Assembly: GCF_016086655.4 (NCBI RefSeq)
Contig: NC_052135.2
Span: 54,299,671 to 54,363,670, forward strand
Reading direction: 5' to 3'
Source: Lepeophtheirus salmonis
Lineage: Eukaryota; Arthropoda; Copepoda; Siphonostomatoida; Caligidae
DNA length: 64,000 bases
The notes under the pieces were generated by a model. That model saw nothing but the letters and a program-made list of their open reading frames with translations, was not told the origin of the DNA and made no database searches. This document shows positions 34,823 through 46,125 of this stretch, piece by piece. Both the position numbers and the translations under genes were made by a program. Position 1 is the stretch's first letter. Each line of letters opens with the position of its first letter.

Positions 34823-35694
34823 CCATGCGGTCCAATGATATCTGAACACTTAGTAATTGAACATTTAATAAAGTTTGAGTTATTAAAATTTATTCAGATT
34901 CAGATTTGGCAAAATTCATTGGGTCAAAAATGGTTAAAGTATACACAATAAGTTCCAAAATAAATCAAACCTGAGCTCTCGAGCTTACATACAAGTCGAG
35001 AAAATGAAACTTGAACGTGATTGACGCGTTTCCATTTGCACACTCCTTGAATCTGGCGTCTACAGGGCCACAGTCTACCTGGTCAGCAAATACGAAACGT
35101 TAGATAGAAAGACGGGCTCTGCCAAAAGGCCAAACTTATCGGGATGAGTTAAATAAAACAGCTCATGAGGGGCCCAGTAAGAGATCTCGGTGTTTCAACA
35201 CCCTATTGTCCAGAGAGCTATGAAAAAAGTGAATGGGAAGAGGCTGTTGAGGGTGGAGAGGCCACTTTTTACACCAACAACGAAAAATACTCATCTCCTC
35301 CGTTGTAAAACTCTTTTGAACTCTTTTTTACGCTTTTGATCCTCCCTACATCCCTGATGCAAGCACCCTCGATCATACCTTTTATGTGTATGTCGAGGGG
35401 AATGCCTACAATGTCCGTCATCCAAACACAAGGCCCATGATGCCACCATAAGCCGGCACTGGGACGCCATGACATCTGTAACGGGTGCCAGGCCTTCAGC
35501 CGCCTCCTGGTAGCCATCATTACCGCTAAGCTCGGCTATATTAAGGATTATAAGATCTCAGACACACATATATTTATAGTCTATTTTTTTTGAAATTCTA
35601 TAGTTCATTAATAAATCAATAAAATTAATAAATTATAAATATCTCTGGTTGAATTTTGGAATTCAATGTGTTCAGATTTTAATGGACCACTCGG
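34823..35694 (+). mobile_element. Mariner-type element with both ends (872 bp, core deleted)
   Basis: The ends match at 20 of 26 positions: left CCATGCGGTCCAATGATATC, right complemented CCGAGTGGTCCATTAAAATC. TA duplications lie at 34821-34822 and 35695-35696. The plus-strand transposase remnant has the first helix-turn-helix (YRATVYLVSKYETLDRKTGS, about 35058-35120), the second one (TPIVQRAMKKVNGKRLLRVE, 35200-35255), then jumps within about 100 bp to PDASTLDHTFYVYVEGNAYN (35350-35410, third-Asp block) and NGCQAFSRLLVAIITAKLG ending GYIKD (35480-35545). The first two catalytic Asp are missing. The copy at 45587-46125 appears to share the same junction. Confidence 0.85.
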
Positions 35695-36604
35695 TAGTTT
35701 CTTCCTTATTTAATAGTAATTAAAAAATAAAATAAGAGATTGTTTATCACTTCAAACGAGATATGCTTCCTAAAAATGACATTGTAGGACAATGAAATGA
35801 TGTATTGGTTATTTTCTTATCATATCAAAACTTCCTTGAAATGTCCCCAGTCGTATTCGAAAAGAGTTGAAAATTAAACAGCCCTAGTTTACAAAAAACA
35901 ATGCGTGAAAAGAACTACCTTGAACAAAGTGTCATTGATTCCTAATCCTTATCATCCATCTCAAAGAAAGACAAGGAAGGGGACCTCTCCTTCGTCCCCC
36001 ATAATAGTTCTATTTGTTTCTACTTTTCCCTAATTGATCTCTTCTTCAAACCATGCTGTGACTATTTACCTTTGACTCCTTATTCCTTTGTATGTGTATC
36101 CTAGATCAGATATGTCTTTTGATAGATCCCTCCTTTCCTCCATCACTAAAAAAAAAAAAAAAAACTCCATATATTTATGAAAAAATTCTCAATCATGGAT
36201 GACTTATGATTTATTCACATCGCTTTGGGTGTCACTGTGTAGCGTGTTTTTTTAGGGTGTCTTTCATTGTGTACTTAAACAAACATTTTTTTAAATTATC
36301 AATCTCTCATCCTCTCAATCTGTACTTAAAGTGAAAATATAACATTCAAAATGATCAAATTGGAGGGACATTATGAAATGGCCCGGGATTGTTTTTTAGC
36401 TTTTAACTAAAATAGTAAATTTCTCAACTCTTGCGTACGTTTTTATTTTGAAATACAAATGAAACGTTGAATAAATATAAATTCCACCAAATAATGGTGG
36501 GTTTTGTATATAAAGTACTTTGAGATACAAACGATATGAAAGTATCTATTTGATATTTAAAAGGATGGAGTATTGAAACCACAAAAACATCAAAACCAGT
36601 AAAA
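35695..36604. other. AT-rich DNA, nothing recognised
   Basis: A less AT-rich stretch at 35930-36130 contains no frame I can assign. Confidence 0.45.
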
Positions 36605-36815
36605 ATATTGGTATTGTTAGTTTTGGGTCAGTCCTTATTTAGGACTGCAATCCAGTCTATTTCTGTGCAAAAATTATAAAGTTAGGTACTTGATGACGTC
36701 AATCATCCTTTTTTTTTAAATCAGTTCTAGTAATGACAGACCAAATTACGGGTCCCAAGGACTGATATGACCGGTACTAAGGCTGGACCGAATACATAGA
36801 GACTGTTACAATACT
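36605..36815 (+). repeat. R2 repeat, forward
   Basis: GGGTCAGTCCTTATTTAGGA, GATGACGTCAATCATCC, CAGTTCTAGTAATGACAGACC and AAGGACTGATATGACCGG are collinear with 4873-5145 and 10288-10535. A TGACGTCA lies at 36694-36701. Confidence 0.65.
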
Positions 36816-37607
36816 AGGTTTTGCCATTAAATCTATTTATGCTTACAGACCAAGTTGGTATTTTACATAACTTTACGTCTATGGGAGTAATTGGGGATAA
36901 TTTCTAACTTTAATGAAAGCACCTTAAAATATTAATGAAGGTAAAAAATATTTAGCACTGCAAAGTTTTATTGAAAGAAACGAAATGGAAGAGGGTGAGG
37001 CAAATATAAGGAAATTATGAATTGTAATATTTTTAATGGTGAAAGTCAACCATACTCTTTAATGCATAATTAAAAGAAAATGTAAAGTATTTTTTCCCCT
37101 ATCTCAATAGCTATCAAATGATTGTTTGACGAACTAAAATCACAAACGCAAATGTCTCCAAGACAATTTGTCATCAATTTCACCATATAAAGGAGCTCAA
37201 AACTCAGCGTTTGTTTGAGTTACAGTTCTGTTATTGTTCATTTTGAGTTCCACAATACTTGGTTATTTGACATATCAAATTATTTTTTGGCTATTTTTTC
37301 AATATAGGTAAAAATATTAAGAAGCAAATTATATATGAATTAAAGTCAAATATATTTTGTAGAGCTAATATTTATTATCAAGAGAACCAAATGGAAGGGT
37401 GAGAACCATAAAAGTAAAATATTGATTTTTTAGGGCCACCCTAATGGATGTTAGTATATTTATTTCCCATAATATGTATCTATATATTTGGTGTAGTTGA
37501 CAATGACGAATCATGTTTTGCATTGGAATTTTGAGGTGAAAATAAACAAATAAGTAATATTCAGAGAATGAGTCCTACCAATTAAAGCATATTTACTATC
37601 AAATCTA
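36816..37607. other. AT-rich DNA, nothing recognised
   Basis: No coding or repeat signal identified. Confidence 0.5.
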
Positions 37608-38452
37608 AGTGCGTGAGATAAAATAATGGACTTTTTGTTAACGAACAAATAGCTAGACTTTTGGAAAGGAGTTCAATATGGATGCTAATCACAAACTTTT
37701 TAATTGATATATCTTTCTACTTGTCTAAATGATTGCCTTTGGCTGCTACTATAGCCTCCAACGTGGGCCTAAAGGCACCACATCACCGATTGATGAAGGC
37801 GGTGAACATGGCCGCCTACTGCTTCTCGTAGAGTTCTTCCAAATGTCGGTGAGGGATATTATAGACTCTCTTCTCAACTACACGCCAAATAGCATAGTCG
37901 AGAGGGGGAGAGGACGGCCAAATCGACCTATTATGCTTGGACAAAGTCAACAATTTCAGGCCTTTCTTGATCTGGTTGGCCTTGGTTGGTGCTTAAAGTA
38001 GCTACCAATGCTGTTGTACATAAGAGGTCTTATCCAAATCCTCGACATACCTCCTTACATTCCAATTACTGACATTGAGAGCCTTGGCAAGCTGGCCATC
38101 GACTTGACCACACTTCTGATGGTTGCAGTGTCTGCTTCCTCCACTATCCTAATTTTTTGGGATCTGCCGCAGATAGGGAACCTACCAAGACTCTGACCTG
38201 AATCCACCATACCTTTAATCCTGTAAATAAAACTCCAGGAGTACTCTTTATAATCTGTTTGACCCTCAATTCGGCGTGTGGTAAATGAGACACCCTTTGC
38301 ATTTTCGCTTCCATGCTGACAACTCCCGATCTTTGAAATATTTTTATTTATTGTTTATTAACCGTAATAGTCCTTACTTGTAATAACGCATCCTAGTATT
38401 TCAAAAAATATTCCCACCTAACTGATCCAGATGGATTTTATCTCGCACACTT
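37608..38452 (-). mobile_element. Mariner-type element with both ends (845 bp, core deleted)
   Basis: The left end reads AGTGCGTGAGATAAAAT, the complemented right end AAGTGTGCGAGATAAAATCC. TA lies just outside at 37606-37607 and 38453-38454. The transposase runs on the minus strand from an ATG near 38315 to a stop at 37717: GQLAKALNVSNWNVRRYVED is the second helix-turn-helix, then KANQIKKGLKLLTLSKHNR, WPSSPPLDYAIWRVVEKRVY and AFRPTLEAIVAAKGNHLDK. The first two Asp blocks are deleted. The third block has lost the three residues that carry the catalytic Asp (SPDLNPLDY has become SPPLDY). Several stops and shifts. Confidence 0.8.
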
Positions 38453-39299
38453 TAAGGCTTGATTGATAGAGTGGTAAAAGTATCTTAAGACACCCTTTTT
38501 AATTTGAACATGATTCCCTTTAAACTGCACCAATCCTTATGAATATTCGTTTGGTATGTATAAATTAAGTGAATACTATAATAAATCCTTTGTTTTCCAA
38601 GAAGTTTCAAGGAATAAATGGTTTGGTGTATGGAAATATATGTACCTAAGACAGTGTTGATTAATTGGTTTTAATAAACTGAATATCTGCTATTTTAATA
38701 CCCGATATTTTTTTTCACTTCTTTGTTTCTCTTTAAATAACTTTTAATATAGAGATTTTAAATTGACAATTTTTTTAGCAATACGAAAAGTAATTAAATA
38801 AATAACATATTTTATTTTATCATTGTAATTTCTAGTTTAACTGGTATAACTGTAATAATATATAATTTACTGATAACTAGTCTACGCATCTCCCTCTAAC
38901 AAAATTTTGCAAAAAAAACTTGTAAAAAATTATTTATTAATATTCAAATAAACTTAAAGTCCTAAAAAAATTAGACCTATCTAGATTTGCTCATGCATAA
39001 GAGTTCTTTCAATTATTAAAATTAAATGGCAGTAAATGAATCATTTTATATGCCCAAAATTATCCTACAAAATGGACATAACATGAAAAAAAAACACACA
39101 TTTGTCGAAAATTTATAAAAACAAAAATGTAATACATACAAAATTTTCAGATAAATCAATTAATTTGTCTGACTATGTCAAGTTTGATAATAATGGGTAG
39201 TCAACCAACAAATACTGTTTGATACATCCTCAGTTAAGAGAAGGTTGCAAATTGTATGCATTTTTGGTATGTCAAAAATAAACAGAAAATGAACATAGT
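38453..39299. other. AT-rich DNA, nothing recognised
   Basis: No coding or repeat signal identified. Confidence 0.5.
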
Positions 39300-39665
39300 A
39301 ACTTTGGCCGTTTGAAGAATGTTTGGGGGAATAGTAGCTTAGATGTCATGATTTTAGGCAAGAATGACTCCGTTTTTGATCATTAATTCTTCTCTGAGTT
39401 CAAAAGGGGCTTACAATTATAACTTCACAACAAATCTGACACCCTTCATGAGCACAGACACTCGTTCCTACATGGACTTACAATTAAAGCTCTGCAATAA
39501 ATCCCGAGGGGGATTTTTCGTCTTCTATGAGCACACATAAATATTCAATCCTATTTTGTATACACTTTTCTGGAGTAGAAAAATAAGTTACCTCCTCCAG
39601 AATGGAGTAATAATAATAACAGCATCACAAAAGAAAATACACTCATCAGGAATACAAATCAGGAT
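39300..39665 (-). repeat. R1 repeat, reverse, with internal duplication
   Basis: Opens with the complemented 3' end (TTGAAGAATGTTTGGGGG), then TAGCTTAGATGTCATGAT. The block ACAATTATAACTTCACAAC/ACAATTAAAGCTCTGCAATAA appears twice, as does the GAGCACAC block (39445 and 39530), so about 85 bp inside this copy look duplicated. It ends near CAGAATGGAGTAATAATAA. Confidence 0.6.
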
Positions 39666-39724
39666 TAACATTACTGCTTATAATTAAAAAAACAAAAAAA
39701 AACCTTAAATTTGACATGATTACC

Positions 39725-39955
39725 TTGACAATATAAGGAATATTTGAGAAGAGAGCAGCTTAGTTGTCATGATATTCATTAAATCAGCTGCAGGTAGCTG
39801 TGGGATGAACAAATTAACAGAAATCCAACTCCGTATCAATTAACGACAAAAACTCTGTTCTGTATTCTAAATTCTACTCTGATTTCAACCTTTATAACTC
39901 CCTATCAAGTCTTCAATGTTACTTATCGTTATTTATGACACTCTTACCATATACT
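39725..39955 (-). repeat. R1 repeat, reverse, partial
   Basis: CAGCTTAGTTGTCATGATATTC, AAATCAGCTGCAGGTAGC, CCAACTCCGTATC and AAATTCTACTCTGATTTCAAC match 7160-7345. It follows the larger reverse copy by about 60 bp. Confidence 0.55.
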
Positions 39956-40104
39956 TAGTTTTTTTAGATTAGCTGCGTGCAAGAAAAGAAACACAAATGC
40001 CTCTCAGTATCTAACAAGGAAATACTCCAATATCGATCTTCAAATATAACATGTGTCGAACGAAAACTTATACTCATACTCCTAATCAAATATGTTCTCC
40101 GCCC

Positions 40105-40450
40105 TTCATGAGCATGCCTAGGGCGTCCGAAGGGGGTGAACTAAAGAAGTTATAGCCCAACCCCAAAAATATTTTTTTTTTTTTTTTGACTAAATTTTTT
40201 TTTGTCATTCGGGCAAATTATGCAGCAGAGCAAAAAATTTAATATTTAAAATTTGTTTTAAGAAAATTTAATTTTTAGTGAATACTTTTGAAAAAAAAAT
40301 TATAAAAAATTTAATATCTGAAATTGTATTTGTAAAATTTTTTTGTAAATACCTACTAATTTTACTTATAAGATCTCTCTTCAAGAATGAATAATACTGA
40401 TAACAGCTTAAGAAAAAAAACACTGTTAAAATCGCCAGCAACAAAAACAA
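40105..40450 (-). repeat. R5 dispersed repeat, reverse
   Basis: The complemented G/C tail comes first (GCATGCCTAGGGCGTCCGAA, then ATAGCCCAACCCC), followed by the AT-rich body (AAAATTTAATATTTAAAATT). This mirrors the copy at 22060-22455. Confidence 0.45.
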
Positions 40451-41167
40451 GGCTTAACAAAATGTTTAAGGTTTACGACTGTATCTAAAGTAATTAATAT
40501 AATCATGCAGTGACTGAAATAACGAATTTTGGATTTTTTTTGTGACTATTTTTAATGTTTGATCAAGGGTAAATGATATATGTACAAAATGATCAGGAGA
40601 CCGTTTCATTGTTTATTGTTTTGTTCTCTCATTATTTACCTAAAAAGATCCATATTGGTCGGGGTTGATTAATATTATCTTAGTCACATTTGCTAATGGG
40701 TGACAAAATATTCTAATTAAAAAAAAATGTTCTATCTCTTTCAAAGTAGGTCATTAATATATTTATTTTTTTTAAATTTAGTCATTTAATAAAAATTGCA
40801 TTTTTTAATAATATATAAAAAGTAATAAATATTTTAATAGCTATATGTTTGTATGTTTAAAGTTTAAAAATACCATTTAATTTTGTTTGTAATTTACAAA
40901 GAAGAAAAAACTTTTTATTAATCTATTAACCATATTATTTTTCTATGATTAGTCCTTATGAGTAGATTATTCCTTTGGATAAACTCTTTGCTTTAATGTC
41001 ATATTTTTGAGTCATTAATCCATAAAAACAGAGCCAGTTAATTTATGTCAGAAAACTTGGAAAGGGTTTAATATGTGGATAAATTCTTTCAATGAAATCC
41101 AATTAGAAAAAATATTTTTTTTAAATTTTTTAGTCTGGATTTAATGGTTATAAAAATATGTATAGTG
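40451..41167. other. AT-rich DNA, nothing recognised
   Basis: No coding or repeat signal identified. Confidence 0.5.
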
Positions 41168-41560
41168 ATGTAAATCGTGTTTATACTTAAACTGGCCCGC
41201 TTTTTGAGTTGATCATGTGAAGATTGAGAATTATTATCCTCAGCTGTTGTCATTATTATTTAACTCCTGAGTAGTGAATTCATTTCCTAAATGGATTCAA
41301 TTATGCTTCATACCTGATTGAACATTCGTGTGTGCTCATAAAAGACGGAGAGTTTCCTTGAGGATTTGTTGCAGAGTTATAATTGTAGGTCCTTGCTGGA
41401 CTCAGAATAGAATTGAAGATCGACATCAGAGTAATTCTTGCCAATGTCCTTCTTTATTTCCTTCCCCCCTCCTCCCTTGGCACAGCTTATAGTGAAATAT
41501 CATGATAGCTAAGCTGCTTTCCTCCAAAGCATTCTTCAAACTATCAAGGTTTCAATATTG
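41168..41560 (+). repeat. R1 repeat, forward, best full-length copy
   Basis: Reference copy of the family, about 393 bp: starts GATGTAAATCGTGTTTATAC, then GCCCGCTTTTTGAGTTG, TTATTATTTAACTCCTGAGT, GTGTGCTCATAAAAGACGGA, TTTGTTGCAGAGTTATAATT, GTAGGTCCTTGCTGGACTCAG, TCCTCCCTTGGCACAGC, ATCATGATAGCTAAGCTGC and ends AGCATTCTTCAAACTATCAAGG. No ORF, no clear terminal inverted repeat, no poly-A tail. Confidence 0.7.
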
Positions 41561-43434
41561 ACTTTTGTTTTGTTTTTAACCTGCCCAAAATACACACACA
41601 AATTATTTACATCCAATCATAGATATTTAATAATTTTAAGAGTTCGAGTTTTTTGAAGATGTTCTTTTCTATATGAATGAATGAGTGGGGTTTCTTCATT
41701 GCAATAAAATTATGTTATCTATATTAATGAAACAAAGTTTGTCAGTCTGTTAGTCTAGGCAAGTCTTATTTTTCACAACGAGGGTGTATAGCGAAAGCTC
41801 AGTGCCTCACATTTAAAAAGAAAAGAGAAGTACAAATAAAAAAATAATGAATGAGGCTTTAGATGATGTTAAGTAACGATCGTCTGTAGCTAAAGTTCAG
41901 CGTGTTACGACCTGGTAAGGTATTTTTTCTAATTGAGAATAAGTTACAGATTAGTGGATATCCTTGTTTATAATTAATAAGTCTTTTTATTAATTGAATG
42001 CTGAAAAAGGAGCCTGAATATTTAAATTATGAGCTAAAAAATCAATACACATATAAATCAGAGAAGTAAAAGAAATCGTTTTTGACAACTTTTACTTCCG
42101 ATTCGGGTACGTCCTTAAGATTTAGAGGAAATAACGACAATACCATATAATTTTGGAACCACTGTATCCCTAAAATATTGTTCATTACAACATGTTTGCA
42201 AGAACAAAAAAAAAACATTATTAAAAAAGTATTAGATTGTATAGATATAATTTTTCCAAACGTCAAACTGATTTTAATCTTTCTTGTATAATAATATATT
42301 GATCGAACATATCTTGGTCCTCAATTCATTCTCAGCATGTATAGAGTTTCTTATTTCCCGGGAAATTGTCTTCGATCGGAATTCCTCGAACACACTCCAG
42401 AATCTTTCTAGAAAATCTTAAATACTATAAAACTAAAGCATTGCCTTATATTTTAAGAAGAAACAATAAATTTGAAGCTTGTTTTACCCGTTTCTTAATA
42501 ATCCTCTTCAAAAACTTCTTCATATCCTATAGAACATAGGGAGTTGTCCCTGATCCTAACTTCCTCTGGAGGTTTACTCCACCCTTTTGTAGTCTTGCCG
42601 CATGTTCCTTACTGCTAAGACTTGCGGAAATAAGGTGGACATCTTTTTTTTCCAGCCCGGCATCTTAAAGAGAGTTGAAAGACTTGTTGCCGTTTTCACT
42701 CTAGTTTCGTCATTTTTTATTCAATCTTCTTTTTGTTTCTTTATATAGACAGCTTAAAACAAAGGTACAACTCTTATTTTTTGTAACACACTCAATTTTC
42801 TAGTTAAAACAGCACGATTTAAACAAATAAGTACCCTTTAAATTTGATCATACACCCAGTAATTAAATTAAACTTTTATAATTAAATGAGGGATTTCGTG
42901 GGAATTATCCGTAGGTGTAAAACCACTGGATATCCCGTGAAAATGGGATACCGGGATCTTGAGAGAGAAATCTTAATACCTACATACTAAGATTGTATGT
43001 ATATATAAAAATAAATGTAAGGCAATAATTTGCACTTTATATACCTACTCTTTTGCAAACCAATTTTGGATAATGTTACAAATGAAGCGTAATATATCAT
43101 GATATTAAACGCCAAATTATTATGATTCATTCCTACATCGCCCCATTTGCAAAAAATAAAAAATTTCATGCGTTTAACAAATGGTATATAAAAAGAAGAC
43201 TAAAAAATAATTATTTATTTGCTATTAGTGACGGATTATGTATATATGTACTCTGCAATTGAGTTTATTAGTGACTAGTGGTAATTATTAGGGGTCGACC
43301 AACAGACATACTTTTATTTAATAATATGGATTTCCTGTATTAATATAAAAGCTATTACTGCATTAAGATGTTAGTCTCCGTTTTTATCTTTTACACTCTC
43401 ATGTAGTTTCTCAATACCATTGATAGTGATGAAA
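41561..43434. other. AT-rich DNA; one unassigned patch
   Basis: 41720-41760 (CTATATTAATGAAACAAAGT, then TTGTCAGTCTGTTAGTC) resembles a common invertebrate repeat opening. 42300-42720 is richer in G/C; its minus strand reads FLERFWSVFEEFRSKTISRE and LSTLFKMPGWKKKMSTLFPQ in open stretches that I cannot assign. 42915-42960 carries ATCCCG/CGGGAT words shared with 8640-8690. Confidence 0.35.
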
Positions 43435-43740
43435 ATCATCTGTATTCTGGGCATTTTAATTAGCTGTCATGCGTTTTATTAGATCAGTTACAATCTGCTG
43501 TGACGACTGTGGATGGAAGAAGGAAATGAATAAGAACATTGGCAAGAAATACTCCGATGCCCTTCCTTAATTCTACTCTGAGTACGAGAAGGAGAAAACC
43601 CTCAGGGGTACTTTTCGTCTTTTATACGCACACTTGAATGTTTCGTCAGGGTTTGAATACAATTGAATGTATTAGGAAAGGAAGTTCACTTCTCAGGAGT
43701 TAAATAATTATGTCAACAGCTGAGGAAAAGTAAGAAAATT
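43435..43740 (-). repeat. R1 repeat, reverse
   Basis: Complement blocks TTAGCTGTCATGCGTTTTAT, ATTCTACTCTGAGTACGAG, GTCTTTTATACGCACAC and CTTCTCAGGAGTTAAATAAT run in the order expected for a reversed R1. The extreme 3' end block is absent. Confidence 0.6.
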
Positions 43741-44363
43741 AATTCTACAAAATACCAATTACAAAAAAATGGAGTGAGCTAAAAAATTCATCAGATTTTC
43801 ATCACTAACCATATATAAATATAGATTGCTTGAAGGTGCTGATATCCTACAAGTAGATGTTTATAAAACATGTTATAGATAGGAGGAGTGTTTTTATCTA
43901 ATTCAAATCTTAGCATATACTGAAAATGAACATAAATTGGGATATACATAAGAGACTAACAAGAAAAACAAATTGAAACAGTGCTCTTGTTATACAATCA
44001 CACGTCTGCAATATTTCATTCCGACGACTATATTAATATTTTTTATATCAAAAATATTTATAAAATTTACATCAAGGAACACTAAGTACGGCGCACCCAG
44101 TATACTCGTTGGATGCTATATACACACGCTGGCGATATTTCATAAATAAGACTACATTATTATTTCTAAGATAAAAATATCTTTATGATATTTTTATGAA
44201 GAACTATATACATTGCACCCCGGCCACTTGTTTTTATGCAGGCATGACAAACCTTTGTTTATGAATATAAATTGAAATCTGTTATACTAAAAGAAACATA
44301 AAAAAAGGCCATAATCTGTTGTCAGCAGTAGGCCAATTCTTCCCAACTTTGGAATTATTATTC
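43741..44363. other. AT-rich DNA, nothing firm
   Basis: 44085-44230 has scattered CACCC words (GGCGCACCCAGTATACTCG, TGCACCCCGGCCACTTG), possibly a degraded relative of the repeat that follows. Confidence 0.35.
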
Positions 44364-44840
44364 AACTAGCAAGAGTACCCGGCATTGCTCGGAGTTAATA
44401 AATATATGGATGAACTTCCCTTCTCTGTTTTAATATGACGGTGAACTATAGTATTACACGCTTGGTTTGAAAATGAGTCCTCCTAAGACAATCAAGCGGA
44501 TAAATAATGTTGCTTTAATAATATAAATATGTAATTCCTTTTGTTTTAATATTCCACTTATAGCTAGACCTACACACGCTCGTAGTTAAAAATGAGTATA
44601 CTCTAGACATTCAAACAAACAAACAGACCCACAAAATGGTTTGGTGGGATTGAAGGACAAACCTAGACACACCTACAGACATTCACATTGGATATATAGA
44701 TCAGAATTCCCCATCAATTTTCTTTTTTTAATAAGACACGCCGAGCTATAATTTTACACACTTGTTGTTACAAAAAAGTATTCCTTTGACAGTCAAACAA
44801 AATTTACTCCATTAATAGAAATATATAACAATGCAAAAAT
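44364..44840 (+). repeat. CCCGGCATTGCTCGG repeat with partial second copy
   Basis: Opens CTAGCAAGAGTACCCGGCAT, includes CAAACAAACAAACAGACC and ends ACATTCACATTGGATATATAG at about 44701. This matches a repeat style common in invertebrate genomes (recalled). A second partial unit (44735-44835: GCTATAATTTTACACACTTG, CCTTTGACAGTCAAAC) repeats 44445-44510. The terminal ATATATAGAT block also appears at 60105-60121. Confidence 0.5.
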
Positions 44841-45344
44841 TAATTAATGTGTTGTGGTTCTTTTTTTCCCCCTAAATAATCATGTTAATAATATTTATGT
44901 AATTAGAGGCTCCATTAACGTAAAAGGCTAAATATATAACTTTTTATTTTGTTAAAAATGTTACTCTTTTTACAAACTTTAAGCCAAAAAATATATTAAA
45001 TATTAACAGAAAATGGTTGAATTTTGTACTTTAAAAACTTTTTACTCCAATTATTTTGTTTTCATTGTTTTTGTTACAAGAAATATTGTTGGATTTTATT
45101 AATGTAAAATATAACAAAAGATGTGGCATGTTGGCAATAAACATTTTTAAAAGTAATTCATTCTAATAGCAAAATTATTTATTTTTATGTCTGACTAGTA
45201 TTATTACGAGTTTAATGTACTCTTAATACTGTAAAATGAATGATTGTATGTATCTTTTTTTCTATATTATTAGATACCTAAAATTTTACATGAATACTAC
45301 GGACTATTTTACAAGTAAGTGACAAAAATTTATTAAATGGTTTA
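44841..45344. other. AT-rich DNA, nothing recognised
   Basis: No coding or repeat signal identified. Confidence 0.5.
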
Positions 45345-45580
45345 ATTTTCCCCAAATAACAGAGCAGAGTCTATTAGGGATTGCATTGCTTCAAGCATGG
45401 ACCATCTGCATGTGAATGTTGTCACATTCTCGAATTAGAGTGGCTTTTAGTCCATTCTAATTTGGATGATATTTTTTTGTAGGCCCAGACTCAAATATGG
45501 AGTAGATTGCAAAATCCATCAGTTTCATATCCGGACTGAATTGAGGCCAAAAATCACAGCTCTAAAAGCTAGAGCGGTTC
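45345..45580 (-). pseudogene. Mariner transposase, C-terminal relic
   Basis: The minus strand reads almost in one frame: DFWPQFSPDMKLMDFAIYSI (third-Asp block, Asp kept), ESGPTKKYHPN, a stop, NGLKATLIRECDNIH and NAIPNRLCSVIWGKLN, the mariner C-terminus. Everything before the third-Asp block is absent. It lies immediately beside, and divergent from, the plus-strand element starting at 45587. This is a different subfamily from that neighbour, judging by the tail. Confidence 0.75.
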
Positions 45581-45586
45581 TTCTTT

Positions 45587-46125
45587 CCCAGAGTGGTCCA
45601 TTTAAATCTGAATAGTTACTTATTTAATAATCAATAAAGGTTGAATGTTTTAAATTAATTCATATTTAGATACATTAAAAAACAAACAATTAGCTACAAA
45701 ACAAAAAAAATCCAGCACTCCAAGCAGTTTGGTATTTCCAAGAGCACTGTCTACGCTATCAGCATGTACGAAACGTTGGAGAAGAAGAAGGGCTCTGTCA
45801 AAAAGACCAAAGTGGACTGGAGGGGCGAAAGAAAACAGTCCATGCCAATTTTATCAAGTCCATGAGGGTCTATGTAAGAGATCTCAGGATTTCACAACAG
45901 ACTGTCCAGAGAGCTATACAAACAGAGGATGGAAAGAGCCTTGTGAGGGTGGAGAAACCACTTTTGAAACCAGAAATGAAAGAACCCCATTTCCTCTAAT
46001 GCAATAATATTCCAAACTCTTTTTTGAAACTTTTGGCCCCACTACAGCCAAGATGGGAACTCCCTCGACTACACCTTTTGGTTGCACGTCCAGGGGAAGG
46101 TCTGTATTGTCCGTTGAATATAGAT
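45587..46125 (+). mobile_element. Mariner element, same deletion family as 34823-35694
   Basis: The left end GAGTGGTCCATTTAAATCTG (45591) matches the ends of the element at 34823-35694. The transposase remnant has KQFGISKSTVYAIS and YETLEKKKGSVKK (first helix-turn-helix), HANFIKSMRVYVRDLRISQQ and TVQRAIQTEDGKSLVRVEKP (second), then passes directly, through CAAACTCTTTTTTGAAACTT, to GNSLDYTFWLHVQGKVCIVR (third-Asp block). The catalytic Asp is altered (the PDxNPLD block reads QDGNSLD in one frame). The first two Asp blocks are missing at what looks like the same junction as in the other copy. The right end is not recognisable and the copy seems truncated near 46125. Confidence 0.75.
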
